The position numbers and the translations under genes were made by a program. From contig DGYA01000131.1 of assembly GCA_002396505.1 (NCBI GenBank), forward strand, positions 1-16,683: a stretch of 16,683 nucleotides of DNA, in the 5' to 3' direction. The notes under the pieces were generated by a model. It ran no database searches, was not told where the DNA came from, and saw only the letters and a program-made list of their open reading frames with translations. Shown piece after piece: positions 7,676 through 15,717 of the stretch. This DNA is from Cyanobacteria bacterium UBA5018. Its GTDB lineage: Bacteria > Cyanobacteriota > Cyanobacteriia > PCC-6307 > Cyanobiaceae. How positions within the stretch are numbered: the first letter of the stretch is position 1; the number at the start of each line of letters is the position of its first letter.

Positions 7676-8596
7676 ATGGCTAAAAACCGGTTAAGAAGTG
7701 TGCAGAGAGTCGCAACTAGCTGCCGGCTGCTAGTACATCCTGCCCTGAGTTTGCTGCTGCTGCTGGCGGTCCAGCAGGGTGCCAAGGCCGAACAGCAGCA
7801 GCCAATCAACTCTCCAGAGCTGGCCGCTGGGCCAAGCCCGGCCCCAACAGCGGCAACTGAATCGCTCTGGAGCGGTACGTTGGAACTGTATGGCTTTGCG
7901 CCCTTGCGCAGCACCGGTAGCACCACGATTAACGGACTGACGGCTAATTACGACCTTAGTTTTTCAGATGTGCTGCCTTCACTCCAATTTGCGGCGGCGG
8001 CGCGGGGGCGAATCGAATATGATCGCACCGGGCTACTGACTGATCTCAGCTATGTGAGTCTAGCCAATTCTGCTGCCACTCTTGTGGGTAAGCGTGATCA
8101 ATTTAACGCCAACGCCGGCCTCAATCAGCAGCAGGGCATCTACGATGTCGCCCTTAGCTATCGCTTAGGAGCCAAGGAGTCAGCCATTGGCAAGCCAGGC
8201 CAGTTTTCTGTAATTCCCTACGCCGGTGTTCGGATCATTAATATGAAGCTCGGCTTTGATCTCTCTCTCGAAGGCTCCAAAAATCAAGCTTTCTCCGCCT
8301 CAAGAAATTATGGCCTTACCTGGGCTCAACCCCTGATCGGCACCCAGGCCAGCCTGTTTCTCTCGCCGAAGCTGAGGGTTTTTGCTCGGGGTGACATAGG
8401 TGGTTTTGGTTTAAGTGGTGACAAAGACTTATCTGGGAATGCTCAGGTGGGGCTTGGCTATGCCATCGGCAATAATACAGATCTAAACCTTTCTTGGCGC
8501 TACCTAGGCATTGCCTACGGTGACGCAGCCAATCGGGGGAACAGCTTTAGTACCTATCAAAATGGGGTTGAATTGGGGGTTAAATTCTTTTTCTAG
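7676..8596 (+). CDS. Outer-membrane beta-barrel protein of unknown function
   Basis: A probable outer-membrane protein of 306 residues from ATG 7676, chosen because it gives a sensible signal peptide: a basic start, the core LSLLLLLAVQQ, then cleavage near GAKA. ATGs at 7607 and 7637 would add 23 or 13 residues and cannot be excluded. After a Pro/Ala/Gln-rich linker, WSGTLELYGFAPLRSTGS and YDLSFSDVLPSLQFAAAARG begin a barrel of alternating strands, with RTGLLTDLSYVSL in the next hairpin. This resembles a remembered family of uncharacterised barrels carrying the SFSDIL motif. It ends VKFFF, with the terminal Phe typical of proteins inserted by the BAM complex. It follows the alkylsulfatase on the same strand, with 279 bases between them, so co-transcription is not assured. 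A role in uptake of sulfate esters is conceivable but unsupported by sequence. Confidence 0.85.
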   Translation: MAKNRLRSVQRVATSCRLLVHPALSLLLLLAVQQGAKAEQQQPINSPELAAGPSPAPTAATESLWSGTLELYGFAPLRSTGSTTINGLTANYDLSFSDVLPSLQFAAAARGRIEYDRTGLLTDLSYVSLANSAATLVGKRDQFNANAGLNQQQGIYDVALSYRLGAKESAIGKPGQFSVIPYAGVRIINMKLGFDLSLEGSKNQAFSASRNYGLTWAQPLIGTQASLFLSPKLRVFARGDIGGFGLSGDKDLSGNAQVGLGYAIGNNTDLNLSWRYLGIAYGDAANRGNSFSTYQNGVELGVKFFF

Positions 8597-8670
8597 TTAG
8601 GGAGGTTCTCGAAAGTCCAAGCCAAGGCCATTTTGGCCCTGATGCTGCAAATGTTCCCGGGTGACAGGCG

Positions 8671-8688
8671 CGCCGAAATGGCGTTTTT
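8671..8688 (+). terminator. Candidate intrinsic terminator after the barrel gene
   Basis: CGCC (8671-8674) and GGCG (8680-8683) form a short GC stem around GAAAT, followed directly by TTTTT (8684-8688). It lies 75 bases beyond the barrel-protein stop. The stem has only four pairs, so strength is doubtful. Confidence 0.4.
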
Positions 8689-8772
8689 CCAGATTCTTTC
8701 TAGGAGTTGGTGAGGCTCCTGTTCCAGGCCAAGCGGCATGGTGTAATTTTCGAATGGGCTTGACAAGTATCT

Positions 8773-8807
8773 GTAGGTTGCGAAAAGGTCGCTCTATCGC
8801 AACCTAC
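8773..8807. repeat. Perfect 10-bp inverted repeat
   Basis: GTAGGTTGCG (8773-8782) and CGCAACCTAC (8798-8807) are exact inverted copies around a 15-base loop. On the minus strand the repeat begins two bases after the stop of the small ORF at 8810-8887, as a terminator would, though no T-run follows. It could also be a protein-binding site or a structured RNA. Confidence 0.7.
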
Positions 8808-8809
8808 GC

Positions 8810-8887
8810 CTAGTGAAGGCCAGGGGAGCCACCCATGCTTTTGACCAGCTTTTTCATATCGTCATCGTTGAGCTGGGGGCTGGCCAT
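8810..8887 (-). CDS. 25-codon ORF, possible gene remnant
   Basis: A short minus-strand ORF beginning MASPQLNDDDMKKLVKSMGG. The frame is open for 11 more codons upstream, giving LEFAYFLP before the Met. The stretch LPMASPQLNDDDMKKLV recalls the C-terminal end of class I c-type cytochromes, where the axial Met is followed by (N/S)DxDxxxLV. No CxxCH heme motif lies upstream, so it would be a tail fragment rather than a cytochrome. The alternative is a genuine small peptide or chance. A perfect inverted repeat follows its stop. Confidence 0.22.
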   Translation of the reverse strand: MASPQLNDDDMKKLVKSMGGSPGLH

Positions 8888-9074
8888 TGGTAAAAAATAG
8901 GCGAACTCTAAATATTGAATCTATGTTAATCTGGCTTAGCTGCCGCTGTTGATGAAAGCTCGGCCCCAGGCCCCAGGCCATGGATGAGCGGGCCCGGTGC
9001 TGATGGAGGCCCCAGGCAGACTCCCCGGCCAGGGGGATCAGCTCAACTAGAATTTTGTTACTTAAATTTGTTCA

Positions 9075-9084
9075 AGGGAGAGGG
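9075..9084 (+). promoter_or_regulatory. Ribosome binding site setting the antiporter start
   Basis: AGGGAGAGGG ends one base before ATG 9086; the GGGAG part is five bases from the ATG. It is the best purine-rich site in the region and favours 9086 over the in-frame ATG at 8984, whose extra residues are Gly/Pro-rich and look non-coding. Confidence 0.6.
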
Positions 9085-9085
9085 A

Positions 9086-10525
9086 ATGGTTTGTCAATCG
9101 TGCCTGGGCCCAGCTCCTGATCAGTTTTTATTTGTTGGTCAATTTTTCTTGCCTGAGCAAGTTATTTTGGCCCTTGGGGAGCGGGGTTTTGCTCCGGGCA
9201 CGCTCCTGCCCCGAGGTTTTTTCCTGGTTGTGGGCGGGCTATTCATCCTGGCCTTGGTGATCGATCGCTGGGCAATTCGCCTGCGCTTGCCTACGGCTTT
9301 GGGGGTGTTACTGCTGGGCCTGTCGGCGAACGTGCTCCACAGCGGACTCCACCACGTCTCCCATGGTCAGGTGGAGACCCTGCACGTGGCCAGCCTGGCC
9401 CTGCTGCTGTTCTATGCCGGGCTCCGCACCGATCTGCGCCGCATCGGCGGGGTGCTGCCCCTGGGGCTGCTGCTTGCTAGCGGCGGTGTGTTGCTCACCA
9501 TGCTGGGCCTGGGCCTGGGCCTCTGGTGGCTCGCCTCCCCCAGCGGTGCTGGCCTGATGCCCGGCCCGCCGCAGGCAATCCCCCTGCTCTCGGCCCTGTT
9601 GACGGCCGCCTGTCTGACGGCAACCGATGGCTCCGCCACCGAAGGCCTCCTGCGGACCCTGCGTCGCTTCGTGCCCCCATCCGTAGGACATCTGCTGGAG
9701 TTGGAGGCGGATCTGACCACCGCAGCCGCGATTCTCTGCTTTGGCTTTGTGGCTGGCCTAGGCCAGGCGGATAGCCATGCGGTTCATGACTACATCCATG
9801 CCAGCCACTTCGCCAACCTCGGCGCCCAGGGCCTGGCCCTAGGCCAGCACCTGCTGGCCGGCATCCTGGCCGGCGGCTGCATTGGGCTTGGGGCGCGATT
9901 GCTGATGGCACCGCTGATGGGCATTAGGGAGCAGTTGCTGATCCTGGCCATCTCGATCGCCTTCATGGCCTACGGCTTCGGCAACTTCCTCGGCGGCGGT
10001 GGTCTAGTGGCGGTGTTTACAGCCGGCCTGGTGATGGCTAGTCAAAGCGATGCCAAAAACGAGCCAAGCCATTCATCACCGCAACAGCATCAGACATTGC
10101 AACAGGTGCTGTTGCCCTTCAATACCACCGCTGAGTTCACGATTTTGTTGCTGCTGGGGCTGTTGGTCTACCCCCCGGATCTACTGGCTGTGTTGCCGCT
10201 AGCGCTCGTCACCTCCCTGCTATTGCTTTTGGTGGTGCGTCCGGCCACGGTGTTGCTGCTGGGTTGGCGTTCCTGCCTGGATCGCCGCGAACAACTGCTG
10301 GTGGCCTGCTGCGGCATGCGCTCCGCCGTACCCCTGGCTCTATCTATCGCCCTGTTCGAGGAAGTTCCCCACCTGCGCGGCGTCGCCCCCCAGTTGGCCG
10401 AGGCCCTCGCCACCAATCTTTCGGCGCTGGTATTTCTAGTGGTGCTGATTGATCTGTTGTTGCGGGGGCTATTGCTACCCCGCCTGCTGCCCCGGCTGCT
10501 GGCCCCAATTGCCGCCCGCCCCTGA
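9086..10525 (+). CDS. CPA1-type cation/proton antiporter (NhaP-like)
   Basis: An inner-membrane Na+(K+)/H+ exchanger of about 479 residues with 12-13 predicted membrane segments covering nearly the whole protein. The first clear one is GFFLVVGGLFILALVI. CPA1 features are the early FYAGLRTDLRRI segment, the TATDGSATEGLL segment at the place of the usual T-D loop, and a late segment with GMRSAVPLALSIAL, which matches the conserved (M)RG(A/S)xxLALAL region. The family's ion-site motif (ESxxNDP) is not intact: the corresponding stretch appears to be LLELEADLTTAAAI, with Ala before the Asp in place of Asn. The short N-terminal part before the first membrane segment is unusual, and the start is set by a purine-rich ribosome site. 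The next gene starts 55 bases downstream. Ion specificity cannot be read from sequence. Confidence 0.88.
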   Translation: MVCQSCLGPAPDQFLFVGQFFLPEQVILALGERGFAPGTLLPRGFFLVVGGLFILALVIDRWAIRLRLPTALGVLLLGLSANVLHSGLHHVSHGQVETLHVASLALLLFYAGLRTDLRRIGGVLPLGLLLASGGVLLTMLGLGLGLWWLASPSGAGLMPGPPQAIPLLSALLTAACLTATDGSATEGLLRTLRRFVPPSVGHLLELEADLTTAAAILCFGFVAGLGQADSHAVHDYIHASHFANLGAQGLALGQHLLAGILAGGCIGLGARLLMAPLMGIREQLLILAISIAFMAYGFGNFLGGGGLVAVFTAGLVMASQSDAKNEPSHSSPQQHQTLQQVLLPFNTTAEFTILLLLGLLVYPPDLLAVLPLALVTSLLLLLVVRPATVLLLGWRSCLDRREQLLVACCGMRSAVPLALSIALFEEVPHLRGVAPQLAEALATNLSALVFLVVLIDLLLRGLLLPRLLPRLLAPIAARP

Positions 10526-10580
10526 ATTAACCGCCGACATTTCCCGCCTACATTCCTCGCCGACCTGGCCAGGCGCCAAA

Positions 10581-11180
10581 ATGGCTGGCATGGGTGGTTC
10601 CAATTCCAGCTCGCCAACGGCTTCCAGCTCGCCAACTGCCAGGGCCTTGCCTGCCCCGCCCCGCCGTCTCTGGCTCGCCCCCCTGTTGGTGGGGCTCTGC
10701 TTTGGCCTCGGCTATGGGATCACCAGCCGACTGCTCGACCTTTCCTGGAACGGCTTCGTGCGGCTGGGCCACAGCTTCGATCTGCGTCCCCTGCCCGGCA
10801 CCAGCCTGGAAAGCCTGCGCCAGCGCTATGGGGCGGAGCGCCAGCCGATTCGCGCCGACCTGGACCAGGCCGAGAGGGAGGCCCAGGCCCGCAAGGCCGA
10901 GCAGCTGGCTCGCCAACAGGCCGAGTTGGACCGTCAGCGCCTGCAACAAGCCGAGCCGGCACTGGGCCCAGGCAACCAGCCGGCCGCAGAAGCCACCCCC
11001 GAGCTGCCCTCTGACTGGCAAAGCCCTGCCGCCCTGCCGGCTCCGGCCCAACTCCAGCCCCCCTCAAGCCGGCCCAGCCCCCCCCTAAAGCCGGCCGCCC
11101 CCAGCTCCCCGCCCAAGCCGGCCGCTGCCATCCCCGCCGCGCCCCTGCCGCCCAGCTTGCCGTCCCCGGTCAGCCCCTGA
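10581..11180 (+). CDS. Hypothetical membrane-anchored protein with coiled coil and Pro-rich tail
   Basis: A 199-residue protein of unknown function. ATG 10581 is chosen because the frame upstream (from 10449) overlaps the antiporter gene and reads as Cys/Pro-rich nonsense. In order it has a Ser/Thr/Ala-rich start, one membrane segment (WLAPLLVGLCFGLGYGITS, about residues 30-48), a short FDLRPLPGTSLESLRQRYG region, a charged helix likely to form a coiled coil (LDQAEREAQARKAEQLARQQ, to about residue 130), and a C-terminal third almost entirely Pro, Ala and Ser. The PGTSLESLRxRYG stretch resembles a remembered cyanobacterial hypothetical family. It probably sits with its tail in the cytoplasm or periplasm as a scaffold; orientation is not clear. 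It lies in a same-strand run ending with the ABC ATPase. Confidence 0.75.
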   Translation: MAGMGGSNSSSPTASSSPTARALPAPPRRLWLAPLLVGLCFGLGYGITSRLLDLSWNGFVRLGHSFDLRPLPGTSLESLRQRYGAERQPIRADLDQAEREAQARKAEQLARQQAELDRQRLQQAEPALGPGNQPAAEATPELPSDWQSPAALPAPAQLQPPSSRPSPPLKPAAPSSPPKPAAAIPAAPLPPSLPSPVSP

Positions 11181-11233
11181 GACCCGCTTACCGATTCGAT
11201 CTGCCACAGTTCCTAGGCAGCATCCAGGCTTTG

Positions 11234-11698
11234 ATGAGCGCGCCGTCCTCCTTGATCCAGGCCGCCCTGCAGCGTCTCGGTGCCCGCATTGGCAGCGGCC
11301 TGCTCGATGCCGCCGCCAGCCTGGCGGTGCTGGCCCAGGATGCCCCCGACAAATTGCGTCAGGAATTGCAGCTGTTCTGGGAAGAGGTGGAGGCGGAAGC
11401 CGACCGGATCGATCGGGGTGACACCGCCCCGGCAGGCGAGTGGACCAGTCCGGGCCAGGGCCCAATCAGTGAAACCGCCAGCGGCGATGGCGGGCCCGCT
11501 AGCCCCGCTTCAGATCCCTATTTTGCTAAGGGATCCCAGGCTGGCGCCCAGCCTGTAGCGACCATGGCCGATCCCCAACGCCAAATCGACAACCTGCGGG
11601 CTCTGATTGCCAGCCTGGCCCGGCGCCTGGATCAACAACTGGATCAACAGCGCATGGATCAACAGCGGCCTGATCAACAGCGACTGGATCAGCGATGA
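11234..11698 (+). CDS. Hypothetical protein with C-terminal DQQR repeats
   Basis: A 154-residue soluble protein of unknown function. ATG 11234 is used rather than the TTG just before it. Residues 1-60 are helical and amphipathic (SSLIQAALQRLGARIGSGLL, then DKLRQELQLFWEEVEAEADR) and loosely resemble small cyanobacterial helical proteins of the DUF6825 type, a weak comparison from memory. A Gly/Pro/Ser-rich linker follows, then a short helix (QRQIDNLRALIASLARRL), and the end is a run of DQQ units: LDQQLDQQRMDQQRPDQQRL. The end is encoded by a tandem DNA repeat. The stop shares four bases (ATGA) with the start of the kinase gene, so translation is likely coupled and the product may act with the kinase. 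Confidence 0.75.
   Translation: MSAPSSLIQAALQRLGARIGSGLLDAAASLAVLAQDAPDKLRQELQLFWEEVEAEADRIDRGDTAPAGEWTSPGQGPISETASGDGGPASPASDPYFAKGSQAGAQPVATMADPQRQIDNLRALIASLARRLDQQLDQQRMDQQRPDQQRLDQR
11627..11697 (+). repeat. In-frame tandem repeat of CTGGATCAACAGCGC type
   Basis: The unit with core GATCAACA(A/G) recurs five times, first at 12 then at 15-base spacing, the last copy degenerate (GATCAGCGA). It codes for the DQQ(R) tail of the preceding hypothetical protein. Such arrays change copy number by slippage without breaking frame. Confidence 0.85.
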
Positions 11699-13329
11699 GC
11701 CGCGCGGCGCGGATCTGGTGGCTGGCCCTTGGTCTGCTGGCCGGCCTGTGGTGGGATGGCCAGCGCTGGACCTATCCCGGCGGCTGGAGCGACGAGCGGG
11801 CCCGCCAGCGCCAGCGGCGCCGGGCCCGCTGGCTCACCAATCAATTTCTGGGGCTGGGCTCGGCCTTCATCAAGCTCGGCCAACTGCTCTCGGCGCGCCC
11901 GGATGTGCTGCCCGCCGAGCTGGTGGAGGAGCTGGCCCGTCTTCAAGACCAGGTGCCCGCCTTCCCCTTCGCCGTGGTGCAACAGCTGCTGGAGCAGGAG
12001 CTGGGGGAGCGCTGCGCCGAGATCATCGACATCGAGGTCAGCCCCCTAGGTTCCGCCAGCCTGGCCCAGGTGCATCGCGCCAGCCTGCGCAGCGGCCGCC
12101 AGGTGGTGCTCAAGGTGCAGCGTCCTGGCCTGGAGCACCTGTTTCGCCTCGATTTGCAGGTGATGCAGCAGGTGGCGGCCGTCGTGCAGCGCCATCCCCG
12201 CTGGGGGCGCGGTCGCGACTGGGTGGGCATCGCCCAGGAATGCCGCCGGGTGCTGCTGCGCGAACTCGATTTCCGCCTGGAGGCCGAACACGCCGCCCGC
12301 TTCCGCCAGCAATTCCTCGACGATCCCGGCATCCGCATCCCCGCCGTGATCTGGGAGCTGAGCAGCCGGCGGGTGCTCTGTCTCGACTACGTGCCAGGTA
12401 TAAAAATCACCGACCGCCAGGCGCTGGTGGAGGCGGGCATCGATCCGGCGGCCGTGGCCGAGAAAGGGGCGGCCAGCTATCTGCAGCAATTGGTGCGCTT
12501 TGGCTTCTTCCACGCCGATCCCCACCCAGGCAACCTGGCCGTGGCGGCCGATGGCGGCCTGATCTACTACGACTTCGGCATGATGGGCCAGCTGTCGGGC
12601 CGCCTGCGCTCCCGCCTGGGGCGCATGGTCACCGCCGCCGCCTCCCGGGATGCCGCCGCCCTGGTGGATGAAATGCAGGGGGCTGGCGTCATCGCCGAAG
12701 GCATCGATCCAGGCCCCGTGCGGCGGTTGGTGCGGGTGATGCTCAACGAGGCGCTCACGCCGCCCTTCTCTGCCAACGTGCTGGAAAAGATCACCGGCGA
12801 TCTCTACGACCTGGTCTACGGCCAGCCCTTCCGGCTGCCGGCCGAGCTGATCTTCGTGATGCGAGCCCTGTCCACCTTTGAGGGGGTCGGCCGCAGCCTC
12901 GATCCCGGCTTTAGCCTGATCGCCATCGCCCGGCCCTACCTGCTGCCCCTGATGACCTCCAGCGGAAAGGGAAGCAACGAACTGTTCAACGAGCTCTCCC
13001 GCCAGGCGGCCGAGGTGGGCAGCCGCGCCCTCGGCATTCCCCGGCGCCTGGATGAAAGCCTGGCCCGCATCGAACAGGGCGACCTGCAGGTGCAGATCCG
13101 GGCCGGCGAAACCGACCGCCTGCTCAGGCGCTTGGCCCTGGCCCAACAGAATTCCGGCCAGGCATTTCTGTTGGGCGGCCTTGCGGTGGCGGCGGCCCTG
13201 CTGGTGACCAGCAGCCGGCCGGCGCTGGTGGCGCTGCCGCTGCTGCTGGGCCTGCCGGTGGGGCTGGGCTGGCTGCGGGGCCAGGCCCGCCTGGCCCGCG
13301 ACGGCCGCCTAGATCAGCTCAGCCGCTGA
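11695..13329 (+). CDS. ABC1/UbiB-family atypical kinase
   Basis: A 544-residue member of the ABC1 (ADCK/UbiB) atypical kinase family, which acts on or near membranes in quinone and lipid metabolism; in cyanobacteria and chloroplasts relatives affect plastoquinone and tocopherol. The family markers are present: KxGQ (FIKLGQLLSARPDVLP, K60-Q63), the nucleotide loop as GSAS (119-122) where family members usually have an Ala-rich loop, the ATP lysine K140 (VVLKVQRPG), DFRLEAEHA (192-200), the catalytic loop HADPHPGN (273-280) and DFG (293-295). An N-terminal hydrophobic stretch (about 8-20) and a C-terminal hairpin of two membrane segments (about 490-530) suggest membrane attachment. The start overlaps the preceding stop by four bases, and the ABC ATPase begins 11 bases after the stop. 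Substrate is unknown. Confidence 0.95.
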   Translation: MSRAARIWWLALGLLAGLWWDGQRWTYPGGWSDERARQRQRRRARWLTNQFLGLGSAFIKLGQLLSARPDVLPAELVEELARLQDQVPAFPFAVVQQLLEQELGERCAEIIDIEVSPLGSASLAQVHRASLRSGRQVVLKVQRPGLEHLFRLDLQVMQQVAAVVQRHPRWGRGRDWVGIAQECRRVLLRELDFRLEAEHAARFRQQFLDDPGIRIPAVIWELSSRRVLCLDYVPGIKITDRQALVEAGIDPAAVAEKGAASYLQQLVRFGFFHADPHPGNLAVAADGGLIYYDFGMMGQLSGRLRSRLGRMVTAAASRDAAALVDEMQGAGVIAEGIDPGPVRRLVRVMLNEALTPPFSANVLEKITGDLYDLVYGQPFRLPAELIFVMRALSTFEGVGRSLDPGFSLIAIARPYLLPLMTSSGKGSNELFNELSRQAAEVGSRALGIPRRLDESLARIEQGDLQVQIRAGETDRLLRRLALAQQNSGQAFLLGGLAVAAALLVTSSRPALVALPLLLGLPVGLGWLRGQARLARDGRLDQLSR

Positions 13330-13340
13330 AGCCCAGGGCC

Positions 13341-14159
13341 ATGGAGTTGCAGCAAAAGCCCACCTATCTGGAACTCCAGGCGGTGGAGGCCTATCTGGGG
13401 CCCCGCCAGGTGTTTCGCGAGCTCAGCCTGCAGCTGAGGCGGGGCGAGCACACCGCCATCCTCGGCCCCAACGGTGCCGGCAAGAGCGCCCTCATAAAAC
13501 TGCTCAGCCGCGAGCTCTACCCAGTGGTCAAGCCGGGATCCTGGCTGCGCATCTTCGGGGAGGAGCGGGTGAATCTCTGGGATCTGCGCGCCCGCATCGG
13601 CCTGGTTTCCCAGGATCTGCAGGCCGGCTACAGCGGTGGCGTGCTGGCCAGCGATGTGGTGCTCTCGGGCTACTTCGGCTCGGTGGGGCTGGGCCGCAGC
13701 CATCTGGTTACCGCCCGCCAGCGCCAGCGGGTGCGGCAACTGATGGAGGAGCTGGGCTTGGCCGATTTAGGGCAACGCCCCTACGCCCAGCTCTCCGATG
13801 GCCAGCGGCGACGCCTGCTGCTGGCCCGAGCCCTGGTGCATGGCCCCCAGGTGCTGGTGCTGGATGAACCCACCAACGGCCTAGACCTCAAGGCCAAGCA
13901 CCAATTACTGGCAATCCTGCGCCAGCTCAGCCAGTCCGGCACCACCCTGTTGCTGGTAACCCACCAAATTGAGGCGATCATCCCCGAGATCGAGCGCTGC
14001 GTACTGCTCAAACAGGGAGTAGTTGTGGGCGATGGCCCCAGCAGCGAACTGTTGCGGGACGCCCCGCTCAGCGCCCTGTTCGACACCCCCCTGCAGGTGC
14101 TCAGTTCTGGCGGCTATCGCCAGGTGTTGCCGGCCGTGGCCATTGCCCCAGCCGACTAG
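13341..14159 (+). CDS. Stand-alone ABC ATPase, ModF/YlmA-type
   Basis: A 272-residue single-domain ABC ATP-binding protein. Walker A is GPNGAGKS (42-49), the Q-loop Q91 (LVSQDLQ), the signature LSDGQ (151-155, with Asp for the usual Ser/Gly), Walker B VLVLDEP (171-177), D-loop NGLD and switch H208 (LLVTHQ). The stretch WDLRARIGLVSQDLQAGY and the VVLSGYFGS motif after it fit the COG1119 group (ModF, PhrA, Bacillus YlmA), which lack an adjacent permease. No permease or binding-protein gene is in the window, so a transport role is unproven. The start ATG has only a weak ribosome site (AGG, eight bases upstream). It lies 11 bases after the kinase and is likely co-transcribed. The transcript meets the eno transcript head-on. 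Confidence 0.93.
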   Translation: MELQQKPTYLELQAVEAYLGPRQVFRELSLQLRRGEHTAILGPNGAGKSALIKLLSRELYPVVKPGSWLRIFGEERVNLWDLRARIGLVSQDLQAGYSGGVLASDVVLSGYFGSVGLGRSHLVTARQRQRVRQLMEELGLADLGQRPYAQLSDGQRRRLLLARALVHGPQVLVLDEPTNGLDLKAKHQLLAILRQLSQSGTTLLLVTHQIEAIIPEIERCVLLKQGVVVGDGPSSELLRDAPLSALFDTPLQVLSSGGYRQVLPAVAIAPAD

Positions 14160-14181
14160 GGCTGAGGCGGCAGCAATTTTC

Positions 14182-14270
14182 AGGTGATCCACTCTTGAGG
14201 TGATCCACCCTTTAGGTGATCACACATTTGAGTTGATCACTTGGAGAGTGTGATCAAACCTTTGAGCTGA

Positions 14271-14274
<4 letters not shown>
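14182..14274. repeat. Six-unit 16-17-bp tandem array of TGATC boxes
   Basis: TGATC occurs at 14185, 14201, 14217, 14234, 14251 and 14268, with spacings 16, 16, 17, 17 and 17. The units start AGGTGATC or AGTTGATC. The fourth and fifth form a perfect 8-bp inverted pair, TTGATCAC (14233-14240) and GTGATCAA (14250-14257). The array fills almost the whole gap between the convergent ABC ATPase and eno genes, and its last unit contains the eno stop. A role as bidirectional terminator or as a protein-binding array is inferred. Confidence 0.85.
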
Positions 14275-15563
<1,289 letters not shown>

Positions 15564-15630
15564 TTAATGCCGAAGGATTTACTAAGGCCAGGATCCTATG
15601 GGCGGGGGGCGCCAAAGCTTTTGTGTAGAT

Positions 15631-15668
15631 GATCACCGGGCTTAGATTTGCTCCGGGCCCCGGTGATC
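15631..15668. promoter_or_regulatory. Perfect 10-bp inverted repeat between eno and gloA
   Basis: GATCACCGGG (15631-15640) and CCCGGTGATC (15659-15668) are exact inverted copies around 18 bases. It lies 68 bases upstream of the eno start and 50 bases upstream of the gloA start. It could be a shared operator or a leader hairpin of gloA. The GATCAC end also occurs in the TGATC array near eno's 3' end. Confidence 0.45.
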
Positions 15669-15717
15669 GGCGAAGCCGGCCGGCCCGGCCAGAATGGCGT
15701 ACAGCCGAACTGGGCCG

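Larger units (their letters stand above)
8597..9085. other. Intergenic region between barrel protein and antiporter
   Basis: About 490 bases with no long credible gene. It holds a GGCCA-TTT-TGGCC hairpin (8626-8638), a short GC stem followed by T5 (8671-8688), a minus-strand 25-codon ORF (8810-8887) with a strong inverted repeat behind it (8773-8807), and the probable antiporter promoter (TATGTT at 8922-8927 is a weak -10 candidate). The composition shift to the G+C-rich block occurs around here. Confidence 0.5.

Noticed and set aside
8760..8765. TTGACA as a -35 promoter element
   Set aside because: No -10 box lies at 16-18 bases, and no plus-strand gene follows closely.
8597..9085. tRNA gene or attachment site at the composition boundary
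   Set aside because: No T-arm consensus or cloverleaf could be found on either strand by eye.
11607..12671. 354-codon plus-strand ORF in another frame of the kinase
   Set aside because: Gly/Pro/Arg-rich translation without domains, overlapping a recognised kinase.
12046..13146. 366-codon minus-strand ORF opposite the kinase
   Set aside because: It mirrors the ABC1 kinase gene; long antisense ORFs are expected in G+C-rich DNA.
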